In this document: positions 1 through 7,900 of the stretch, piece after piece | Layout of the letters: the number at the start of each line of letters is the position of its first letter | Position numbering within the stretch: the first letter of the stretch is position 1 | Assembly (NCBI GenBank): GCA_016199325.1 | Contig: JACQGW010000345.1 | Span: 1-24,790, forward strand | Direction: 5' to 3' | Length of the DNA stretch: 24,790 bases | Source of the DNA: Chloroflexota bacterium | GTDB taxonomy: Bacteria; Chloroflexota; Dehalococcoidia; JACQGW01 | Translations under genes and position numbers: made by a program | Notes under the pieces: model-generated | The model's database searches: none | Seen by the model: the letters and a program-made list of their open reading frames with translations, nothing else | What the model was told of the DNA's origin: nothing

Positions 1-70
1 GCCCCCCCCCCCCCCCCCAGGGGGGTTTTTTACAACCCCCCGTGTGGGGTTTTTTAAACCCCCCCCCCCG
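1..70. repeat. Homopolymer low-complexity left edge
   Basis: Runs of C, G and T follow one another (18 C, then G6T6, C6, GGGG T6, C11) with crude C/G complementarity. The composition differs sharply from the balanced GC-rich DNA that follows. It most likely marks a contig end or sequencing artefact; a real G-quadruplex-prone tract is possible but less likely. Confidence 0.6.
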
Positions 71-79
71 GATGCTGCT

Positions 80-409
80 CTAGCGAAGGACGAACGAGAG
101 GACGACCAGGCCGGCGATCAGCGGCCCGGCCGTCAGCGCGATCCGGCGGAGGTCGCGCAGGACGTAGTCGTAGTTGACGTGGACGGGTGGCGGATTCGGA
201 CGAACCGCCACCCGTAGCGCCGGGCCGGGTCGCAGCATCGGGCTCGAGCGCGGCACCGGGCTCGGGCGCGGTGCCGTCGCGACGGCCGGTGCGCTGGATG
301 CGGCAGGCGTCTCGGCGGCAGGCTCGGTCGCTCGTCGGCGCTTGTTCGTGGCTTGCTTTGGCCGGCCGGCCGGCCCGCGGCTCGCCGGCGTGGGATACCT
401 CTTGGGCAC
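80..409 (-). CDS. Small tail-anchored membrane protein, unknown function
   Basis: A protein of 109 residues that I do not assign to a named family. Residues 1-35 are basic (PKRYP, GRPKQATNKRRR), residues 36-75 are an Ala/Pro-rich linker, and the C-terminus carries DYVLRDLRRIALTAG followed by one hydrophobic segment that ends the protein. This suggests a basic cytoplasmic tail held by a C-terminal membrane anchor. The reading frame stays open to an ATG at 493, but that would start inside the heptamer repeat array. I prefer the GTG at 409 because AAAGGAG (417-423) sits 7 nt upstream of it. It is transcribed divergently from the DUF4446 gene, with the repeat array between them. Existence is fairly well supported; function is unknown. 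Confidence 0.6.
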   Translation of the reverse strand: MPKRYPTPASRGPAGRPKQATNKRRRATEPAAETPAASSAPAVATAPRPSPVPRSSPMLRPGPALRVAVRPNPPPVHVNYDYVLRDLRRIALTAGPLIAGLVVLSFVLR

Positions 410-480
410 CGGGTCGCTCCTTTGGACTGAGGTGGCGCGTCTACCGCGATTATACCGGAATCGGGCTCGCCCGAGCAATG

Positions 481-566
481 CGTCGTACGTCATACGTCAT
501 GCGTCACTTGTCCTATGACGCATGACGAGTGACGCATGACGCATGACGGGTGACGTATGACGTATG
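481..566. repeat. Heptamer repeat array, inverted (locus 1)
   Basis: The 7-base unit CGTCATA/CGTCATG repeats on the left (481-507). Its complement TGACGCA/TGACGTA repeats on the right (515-566), so the whole block is a large imperfect inverted repeat. It lies between two divergently transcribed genes. The same heptamer recurs at 19540-19579, and a related 7-base family occurs at 1076-1152. Confidence 0.85.
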
Positions 567-581
567 TGGTCGAGGTGGGCC

Positions 582-1079
582 ATGGAACCAGGAAGCGGGG
601 CCTTTCCGAGCGTCCTTGGAATCCTCGGGGCCGCTGCACTTGTGCTGGCGTTTGCCCTCGGCGGCTGGGTAGTCTGGCTGCACCTCCAATTGAGACGGCT
701 GACCCGACACTATCAGCAGCTCGTCCAGGACGCCGAGGGCCAGAACCTCCAGCAGATCCTCGACGGGCTGCTCGCCCGGCTCGACCGGTTTGCCGGCGAG
801 GTCGGCGCGCTCCGGGATGAGCAGTCCGCCCAGCGGCAACAACTGGACGGCGCGCTCCAGCGGTTTGCCGTCATTCGCTTCAACCCGTTCCGGGATACCG
901 GCGGCGATCAGAGCTTCGCCATCGCGCTGCTGAACACCGCCGGAGACGGCGTGCTCCTCACCGGCCTCTTCGCCCGCGACGGCAGCCGCGTCTACGCCAA
1001 GCCCATCCAGGCCGGCCAGTCCCCCTACCCGCTGACGGACGAGGAAGACCAGGCGATCCGGCAGGCGATGGGGAAGTGA
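582..1079 (+). CDS. DUF4446 family membrane-anchored protein
   Basis: A protein of 165 residues. One N-terminal membrane segment (about residues 10-33) is followed by a helical, probably coiled-coil stretch (35-95, rich in Leu, Gln, Arg and Glu). The C-terminal domain contains FNPFRDTGGDQSFAIALL (100-117), GDGVLLTGL and the ending YPLTDEEDQAIRQAM. The FNPF-DTGGDQSF signature and the LT-EE--AI end are characteristic of DUF4446. The molecular function of the family is not known; members are small membrane-associated proteins often found in Gram-positive-type genomes. I chose the ATG at 582 over the one at 564 because GAGGTG (572-577) precedes it at usable spacing and the upstream codons lie in repeat DNA. 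The stop overlaps the left arm of the next heptamer array. Confidence 0.85.
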   Translation: MEPGSGAFPSVLGILGAAALVLAFALGGWVVWLHLQLRRLTRHYQQLVQDAEGQNLQQILDGLLARLDRFAGEVGALRDEQSAQRQQLDGALQRFAVIRFNPFRDTGGDQSFAIALLNTAGDGVLLTGLFARDGSRVYAKPIQAGQSPYPLTDEEDQAIRQAMGK

Positions 1080-1152
1080 TGAGTGATGGGTGATGGGTGA
1101 TGAGTGCTAGAAGGCGGCCACTCTTTACTCATCACTCATCACTCATCACTCG
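1076..1152. repeat. Heptamer repeat array, inverted (locus 2)
   Basis: The left arm repeats TGATGAG/TGATGGG about four times (1076-1106). The right arm repeats ACTCATC three to four times (about 1126-1152). The arms are complementary, so the transcript could fold into a long hairpin between the DUF4446 stop codon, which the left arm overlaps, and the downstream permease. It has the same 7-base period as loci 1 and 3 but a different unit sequence. Confidence 0.85.
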
Positions 1153-1228
1153 TTACCGACGCCTTGCGCAGCGGCGCGTTTGGCGCGAAAGTAAGGGCCG
1201 TTCGAGTCCGATATGAGGAACGGCAGGC

Positions 1229-3310
1229 ATGGAATCCGAGCAACCGTCAAAGCAAGACGCCAGGACCGGCGCATCGAAAGGACGAGGGGACGTACCGGCG
1301 TCGAGCCCGGTCCACCCGGACCTCGAATGGCGTGAGGTCGTGCGCGGGAGTCGGCCGGGCAACGACTTCGTCCGGATCGCCCGCCATCGGGCCTTTCGCC
1401 GGATCGAGCCCGGCTTGCTCGTCCCTCGGCCCGAGCAGGAAAAGCCGGCGACCGGCCTGGTCGGCCTCTTCCGCCGGGTGAAGCGGCTGCTGCTCGGCGC
1501 TCCGCTGGCGACGGCGCAGGAGAGCCTTGAGCGGGTCAGCAAGATCAAAGGGCTCGCGGTCTTTGCGTCGGACAACATCTCGTCCTCGGCCTACGCGACC
1601 GAGGAGATCATGCGGATGCTCGCGCTGGCGGGCGCCGCCGCCCTCGCCCTGACGATGCCGATCACCCTGGCCATCGTCGTCGTCCTCGCCATCGTCGTGA
1701 TCAGCTATCTTCAGGTGATCCGAGCGTATCCGGGGGGTGGCGGTGGCTTCTCCGTCACCTACGAGAACCTTGGGCCGCTGGCCGGGCTGGTGGCGGCGGC
1801 GGCGCTCCTGACGGACTACATCCTGACCGTGGCCGTCTCGGTCTCCGCCGGCGTCAGCGCCATCACGTCGGCCTTCCCGACCCTCTTCGAGCACCGGGTG
1901 CTCATCGGCGTGGCGGTCGTCGCCGTGGTGACCCTTCTGAACTTGCGCGGCATGCGCGAGGCCGGCACCATCTTCGCCGTCCCGACGTACATCTATGTGG
2001 CGACCATCCTCGGCTTGCTGGGCTACGGGCTCTTCCGGCTGGTCACCGGCACGCTGCCGCCGTATGAAGCGCCGGCGGGCTGGGCCGAGGCGCACGCCGC
2101 CGAGGCGCTGACGCTGCTCCTCGTCTCACGGGCCTTTGCCTCCGGCGCCGTGGCGCTGACCGGGACCGAGGCCATTCTGGATGGCGTTCCGGCCTTCAAG
2201 CCGCCCGAGGTCCGCAACGCGCGGATTACGCTGGTGGCGATGGGGACGCTCTTCGCGACGATCTTCATCGGCTTCTCGGTCCTCTCCGGCCAGCTCGGCA
2301 TCCTGCCCGATCCGGCGGAGGTCCAGACGGTCAACAGCCAGGTGGCGCGGGTCATCGTCGGGACCGGCTGGTACTTCTATCTCGTCCAGTTCGCGACGGC
2401 CATCGTGCTCCTCCTGGCGGCGAACACCGCGTTTGCAGGATTCCCCCGGCTGGCGAGCGTGCTGGGCAAGGAGCGCTTTCTGCCGCGGACCTTCCAGTTT
2501 CGGGGCGACCGCCTCGCCTTCACCGCCGGCATCATCCTCCTGGCCGGCGCCTCCAGCCTGCTCATCGTCACGTTCTCGGGCAGTGTCACCAACCTGATCC
2601 CGCTGTACACCATCGGCGTGTTCATCGCCTTTACACTCAGCCAGGCCGGCCTGGTGCGCCTGTGGTGGCAGTCCCGCGGCCGGGGCCGCCAGTGGATCTG
2701 GCGGGCGGCCATCAACGGCCTGGGCGCCACGACCACGGGTGTCGTCGCGGTCGTCGTGGCTGTCTCCAAATTCATGCTGGGCGCCTGGATGGTGCTGCTG
2801 GCGCTGCCGGTGCTGATCGGGCTGATGTGGATGGTCCACCGGCACTACGCCCGGTTGGACAAGGCCGCTCAGGCGGAAACGCCGCTTCGGCCGGAGGACG
2901 TACACCCGCGGATCATCGTCCCCATCGCCAACCTCGGCGTTCCGGCCCGCCAGGCGCTCGCCTTCGCCAGCGCGCTCGATCGGAATCGACAGGCCGTTGC
3001 CGTTCATATTACGGAGGACGCCGAGAGCGCCCACGCGTTCCGCCGGTCGTGGGAGGCCGAGCACCTGAACGTCCCGCTCGTCGTCATCGAATCGCCGTTC
3101 CGCTCGCTCGTCGAGCCATTGCTGGCGTACATCGAGGCGGTACGAGAGAGCCACCCGAACGACACGGTGATGGTGATCCTGCCCGAGTTCGTGCCCTCCC
3201 ACTGGTGGGAGCATCTCCTGCACAATCAGACGGGCCTGCGCCTGAAAGCCGCGCTCCTCTTTTACCCGGGCGTCGTCGTCGCGAATATCCCGTATCACCT
3301 CCCACGTTGA
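1229..3310 (+). CDS. APC-family amino-acid permease with C-terminal cytoplasmic domain
   Basis: An inner-membrane transporter of 693 residues in the APC superfamily (COG0531-like). It has a polar N-terminal tail of ~100 residues, then the family signature LAVFASDNISSSAYATEEI (109-127), then about twelve hydrophobic segments up to roughly residue 540. The glycine-rich YPGGGGGFSVTYENLG (167-182) matches the unwound substrate-binding region of APC carriers. From about residue 555 a soluble alpha/beta domain begins (HPRIIVPIANL, later VILPEFVPSHWWEHLLHNQTGLRLK), similar in style to UspA-like tails on such permeases. GAGGAA (1215-1220) lies 8 nt before the ATG. The substrate cannot be read from sequence; amino acids or potassium are possible. 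It converges with the NERD helicase gene, leaving 49 bases in which I see no clear terminator. Confidence 0.88.
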   Translation: MESEQPSKQDARTGASKGRGDVPASSPVHPDLEWREVVRGSRPGNDFVRIARHRAFRRIEPGLLVPRPEQEKPATGLVGLFRRVKRLLLGAPLATAQESLERVSKIKGLAVFASDNISSSAYATEEIMRMLALAGAAALALTMPITLAIVVVLAIVVISYLQVIRAYPGGGGGFSVTYENLGPLAGLVAAAALLTDYILTVAVSVSAGVSAITSAFPTLFEHRVLIGVAVVAVVTLLNLRGMREAGTIFAVPTYIYVATILGLLGYGLFRLVTGTLPPYEAPAGWAEAHAAEALTLLLVSRAFASGAVALTGTEAILDGVPAFKPPEVRNARITLVAMGTLFATIFIGFSVLSGQLGILPDPAEVQTVNSQVARVIVGTGWYFYLVQFATAIVLLLAANTAFAGFPRLASVLGKERFLPRTFQFRGDRLAFTAGIILLAGASSLLIVTFSGSVTNLIPLYTIGVFIAFTLSQAGLVRLWWQSRGRGRQWIWRAAINGLGATTTGVVAVVVAVSKFMLGAWMVLLALPVLIGLMWMVHRHYARLDKAAQAETPLRPEDVHPRIIVPIANLGVPARQALAFASALDRNRQAVAVHITEDAESAHAFRRSWEAEHLNVPLVVIESPFRSLVEPLLAYIEAVRESHPNDTVMVILPEFVPSHWWEHLLHNQTGLRLKAALLFYPGVVVANIPYHLPR

Positions 3311-3359
3311 TGAGGTGTTGGGGCTCTTGATGGAGATGCTATTCCGATTGTCATGAAGC

Positions 3360-4982
3360 TCAGCCATTCCGAGCCAGAATAGTCAAGTGGTTGCGAGCAC
3401 GCGACGCACCGACGTAGAGCAGCTTGGTGAGATCCTGAGATGTATGAGGCTCAACCTCGACAAGGATGACGACGGGGCTTTCCAGGCCCTTGAATTGATG
3501 AATGGTCGTGCAAAGAATCTCGCCGCTGGCACCGGGTCGATCGACCAGGCGGAAGTTTCCCAGCTGGCCGAGCTTCCAGAGGATGGAGTGATCGCGTGCT
3601 CGCGGCGTCAACAGGACGATATCGTCGATGGGAACCCTCCCTTCTACGACCAGGCGGTGAAGCAGCACGCTCAACTGTCGCTTCAACTCCGCGGGCGTCG
3701 CGTAGTCGATCCAGTCAACGGGCCGGCCAGCCGGCCCACTGGCGGTCGTCGTATGGTCTGAGCGGTAGAACTGACGCACGAAGGAGTGGATACTCTGCGT
3801 GTTCCGACAGTTGACGGTTAGCGGATAGGGCAGAGTCTCCACAGGGAGCTTTTCAGTCCCATCGTAGAGGTTCTGGTTGTCGTCGTAGAACACGTACAGG
3901 ATTCCGTCCCTCGGGTCGTCTAGCACACACTCAATTGCGGGCCAGTAGGTTGACTGAAAGTCCTGACCCTCGTCCACGATAACCGCGTCGACGTGCCAGT
4001 TGAGCTGCGCGGCAGCGTTGACGAGCAGACCGGGCAGCGTTTCGTCAAAGTAGTCTTCCCCATGCGAGCGGTCATCGTGATCGTGGAGGCCCGCCAGGTG
4101 GGCCAATTGACGGCACAAACCGTGGAAGTGCATAACTTGCAGCCGCTCCTCGTGCGCCAGGCTTGCCCGCAAGAAATCAGCGAGGTTCCGGTTGTAGCAC
4201 GTCAGGAGAACGCGAAAACCTTGCTGACTGAGACGGCGAGCTTTCTCTGTAGCCAGCAACGTCTTTCCGGAACCGGCGCAGCCACTGATAGCCGCTCGTC
4301 GATGACGCCCAAGAAAGTCCAACACCCAGAATTGCTGCTCGGTGAGCCGAATCAGTTCCTGCCCCTCCTCCTCGATTTCGATGCCGAGCAGTGGCTTCAG
4401 CTCAATGGATGGGCTGAGCAGCCGCTCCAGATCTGCCATGCCCGGCGCGCCGAGCATACTGTCTCTTGCGACGTCGTGATAGTGCCGGAACGCCGTGCGA
4501 ACCCATCCCGCCAGGTCCCCCATCTGCATCCCATCGAGTACGATGTCTGCTGAGGCATCCGGGCGGAGCAGCTTCGCATTCACGGCGACGTCAGGAAACG
4601 CGACGGCATGTCCGATGGTGATCCGACGCTGGCGCCAGTATGGGTGCTCCTGCAGCCGGCTCAGCAGGCTGTACTTGCTGCCACGCGCCTGCGCGAATGG
4701 ATCCTTGATGGCGAATTCGTTACTGTACCACTGTCCCGCGAAGCCATCATGGCGAATGGCACCCCCCTTCACTTCCAGCACCAGGATGCCCAACAAGGGA
4801 TGGGCGATGACGAAATCAGCCTCGCCATCCCGCGCCCCACCACGCACGTCCCGAACCTGCCAGGAAACCTGGTGGAAGACGGTGAAATCGTCTGGTAGCT
4901 GATCCCGAAGTGCCAGGTACAGCCGCCTTTCGGCCGGGCTCCTGGTATCTGTGCGCAGGCGATCGGGGATCATCCGAGCCAT
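3360..4982 (-). CDS. NERD-domain SF1 (UvrD-like) helicase/nuclease
   Basis: A 540-residue cytoplasmic protein. The N-terminal NERD nuclease-related domain (about 12-170) shows the expected acidic core: GEADFVI (53-59) with D56, then LEVKGG (69-74) with E70 and K72. A superfamily 1 ATPase follows: Walker A GCAGSGKT (234-241), Walker B DEGQDF (337-342), the UvrD-type motif HQFKGLESPVVIL (495-507) and a final YVGASRAR (523-530). By family knowledge, NERD-helicase proteins are predicted DNA-processing enzymes that recur in defence neighbourhoods. It is the last gene of the three-gene operon. Its ATG lies 10 nt past the stop of the large helicase, and GAGGGG lies just upstream of the ATG, so the two are surely co-transcribed. 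The SF1 core is compact, without the large 1B/2B insertions of full-length UvrD. The biochemical substrate is not known. Confidence 0.9.
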   Translation of the reverse strand: MARMIPDRLRTDTRSPAERRLYLALRDQLPDDFTVFHQVSWQVRDVRGGARDGEADFVIAHPLLGILVLEVKGGAIRHDGFAGQWYSNEFAIKDPFAQARGSKYSLLSRLQEHPYWRQRRITIGHAVAFPDVAVNAKLLRPDASADIVLDGMQMGDLAGWVRTAFRHYHDVARDSMLGAPGMADLERLLSPSIELKPLLGIEIEEEGQELIRLTEQQFWVLDFLGRHRRAAISGCAGSGKTLLATEKARRLSQQGFRVLLTCYNRNLADFLRASLAHEERLQVMHFHGLCRQLAHLAGLHDHDDRSHGEDYFDETLPGLLVNAAAQLNWHVDAVIVDEGQDFQSTYWPAIECVLDDPRDGILYVFYDDNQNLYDGTEKLPVETLPYPLTVNCRNTQSIHSFVRQFYRSDHTTTASGPAGRPVDWIDYATPAELKRQLSVLLHRLVVEGRVPIDDIVLLTPRARDHSILWKLGQLGNFRLVDRPGASGEILCTTIHQFKGLESPVVILVEVEPHTSQDLTKLLYVGASRARNHLTILARNG

Positions 4983-4992
4983 TCTCGTCCCC

Positions 4993-7900
4993 TCAAGTCG
5001 TCAAGAGTACTATCGGGACTGACGGCCCATGCTCGACGCCGGCCGCCGTTAGCAGCGCGTCGAGGCAATCGCGCGCCGACCCACGGCGCAGGTCGTCGTG
5101 ATAGGGCTGGTTCCGGTAGTTGCGGAGACACTCGTAGCAACTCGTCTCTGGGCCGCAGCAGTCGTTCGCAACTCGCTGGAAGGCACCGCGGAAACAGGCG
5201 ACCAGCTCGTCGGAAATCCGACGAACGTGGCCGGCGCCGCCGGGGACGTTGTCGAAGAGAATGATTGATGGCGGTGCGCCACGCGTGTGGCGGTAGAGGG
5301 TGCCATCCAGGTCGTCACGACGAATCCCCAGCTCGTACGCGGCGCCTTCCAGAAGCGCGTAGAGCAGCGATCTCCACAGCCCCTCATCGCCGTAGCGGAC
5401 CAGACGGCCGTCAAGACGCACCTCCAGGACGTCCGAGAGGAATTCGTGGCCAAGATGGTGGGTCTGCATGAAACCACTGCAATCGCGACCTGTCCGCGGG
5501 TGCTCATGGGGAGGCGGCAGCGCTCGTCTCACTCTGGCGCCGACAGGTCTCGGCTCCGGTGCAGCCTCGGCATAGCCGCACCACTGGCATATTCGGAATC
5601 CGCGGCCCTGGATGCCTGCGTTGACGAGCGCCAGCTTACCGAACCGAGAATAGTACGTCCAGAGCTGAAAGTCGGAGCTGGAGAGCTCCGGCACTTCCTC
5701 GAAGACCGGCTCGCTCCTGTGCGAGTCGTCCTGCCCTGGCGGCGCGTACTCCGCGAAATAGACGCGCGAGGCGTAGAGCCGTTGCGGGCGTGCTTCTCCC
5801 GGCGCACGCAGGCTGTCCCGGCTTGCGACGAAGCCGAACTCCGGCTTGATGAACGTGCCGTGCAGGTGCCGCCAGTCGTGGAGGTTACTCCCGCAGACCC
5901 CACAGACCGCGCCAACGTCCTGGTTGCTTCGATGGAACCGCCCGCAAGCCGGACAGACAGCATAGTGGATGACCTGCCAATCTTTGTGCGGCTGTTTGTA
6001 GAGTCCGCCTCCGGTCCAGATCCGTTTGGCGGCGACGATCTCGGCGCCTGGGGCATACTCCGCGATGGCGATGCTCAGGTCCCGCTGGAGCTCCACCTTG
6101 GCCGCCTCTGGCACGTGGAGGTGATCCGTCTTGAGCTCGACAAGATCAGTCGGGAACCCGTACTTGGGAAGGACGTTCCGGGACGCGAGGAAGCCAAGGA
6201 GCGAGCGTCCACGAACGGTACGCGTAACGCTCTGGAAATGCTGGCTGAGCCCGTAGTTCCGGTCCGCAGCGGCTTCCATTTCGAGCTGCTGATACAGGTC
6301 CAAATCGGAGTTGACTTCCGCGCTCGCCCGCTCGATCAGGTCCAGCAGCCCATCCTCTTCGGCTCGCCGGAGCCAGCCCCAATCGGCTGCGCCCACTTCC
6401 AACTGGATCGGCGGAGGCACAATCCGGGTCAGTGCCGCGCGCACGTGATCAGGCTTGCTCTCGGCGAAGGCCGCCAGGAGTACCGGACCGCTGGCCTCTC
6501 CGCCCTCTGGCTGGAAGAACTCGCCTACCCTGCCGAACAGACGGCCTTTCTGGTCACGCGCCCAACGGAAGAAGGCGGCCAGCAGCACCGCCTGCATATG
6601 CCGGCGGACGATCTTCTCATTGGACAGCGTGATACGTGGCGGACGAATCCGGCCGGCAACCAGCCGCTCTGGCTCGCCGTAGTGGGTCAGGTCGTGCGAC
6701 CGTCGCTGCGCGTACGTCAACGCAAAGGCGGCCGATTCCGTGCGCCGGCCGGCCCGACCGGCGCGCTGCACATAGTTGGCTGTGGTTGGCGGGACGTTCC
6801 GCATGAGGACTGCCTGCAGTTCGCCGACGTCGACCCCGAGCTCGAAGGTCGTCGAGCAGCTCAGTACGTTGATCTCTCCGCCCACAAACCGTTCCTGGAC
6901 TTTGCCGGCCTCGTCGCTTGTCCACTGCGCCGTGTGCTCCTCAGCCGCGAGCGGAATGGGTTTCAGGTCGAGGTAGAGCGATCGATAGTGGTTCTCGGCC
7001 AGACCCGCCGACTCGACGTCGAGAGGTTTCAGGGTGCCGCCACAGCCGTGCGTCGGGCAACAGCCACACAGGTTGACCGGCGTGATCGTCCGACAGCGAT
7101 CACAGCAGTAGCCCAGCCCGATCTCGGACGGCACCAGTTCCCAGTAGCGGTGGCTGAGCCGATAGAGCACGCCATGCCGCTGAACCGTGCTGACGAGATG
7201 GTCGCGCCAGGGCGAGCCCGCTTCGGTGAGGTGGCTCCAGAGTCCGTGCAATGCTTCGAGTGCGAGTCGGCGGCGCTCTTGTGACGAGAGGGCGGGATTT
7301 CGTCGTTCCAGCAGCCGCTCCAGCAGGTCCAGGCGGCGGTTGCTCCCGCGCGTCGGAATCCAGCTCAGGATGCCTGCACGGCTATCGGCCTGGCTCTCCC
7401 GCACGAACAGCTCACGATTGCGCGGCGCAAAATCCTCTTGCCTGGGGTCGACCTCGTCGGGGAATTCGACCGCGCCCTGCTGCCGCAATGTATCCAGCAG
7501 GAGGATGATGAGACTCCAGCTTTCATCCTCGCTCAGATTCCACGGCTCGCCCGCGAGCGCGGCCGGCGGGCGCCAGCGGTCCGGCCGGACCACCCGGAAC
7601 TGGAGCAGTCCCAACCCCTCCAGACTCAGCCGGCGGTCGAGTGCGACGAACTCCTGTACCAGCCAGGTCGCGATGGTCCGTTGTTGCTCAATGTAGCTCT
7701 GGCGCTGCGTGAAGATCCCCGCGCTCCTGGCCTGCCGCTGCAACAGACCGACGGCGTCCTGCAACCGCACGTGACCAGCTCGTCCGTTGCTGTCTTCCAG
7801 AAGGGTCTTCAAGATCAGCCGACGATGGAGCACCTGGCTGTACGTCCGCTCGAGATAGGGGGCGAAGAACGCAGCATCCTGCCGGCTATCGGAAAAGACC

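Noticed and set aside
481..1152. Heptamer arrays as a CRISPR
   Set aside because: The unit is 7 bases with no unique spacers and no cas genes nearby.
2126..3367. A 413-codon minus-strand frame opposite the permease
   Set aside because: Composition is Arg/Asp/His-rich with no hydrophobic pattern, as expected for the complement of a membrane-protein gene.
5287..7284. A 665-codon open frame on the plus strand
   Set aside because: It lies wholly antisense to the DUF1998 helicase, whose motifs are clear. High GC keeps the opposite strand open; its product shows no domain pattern.
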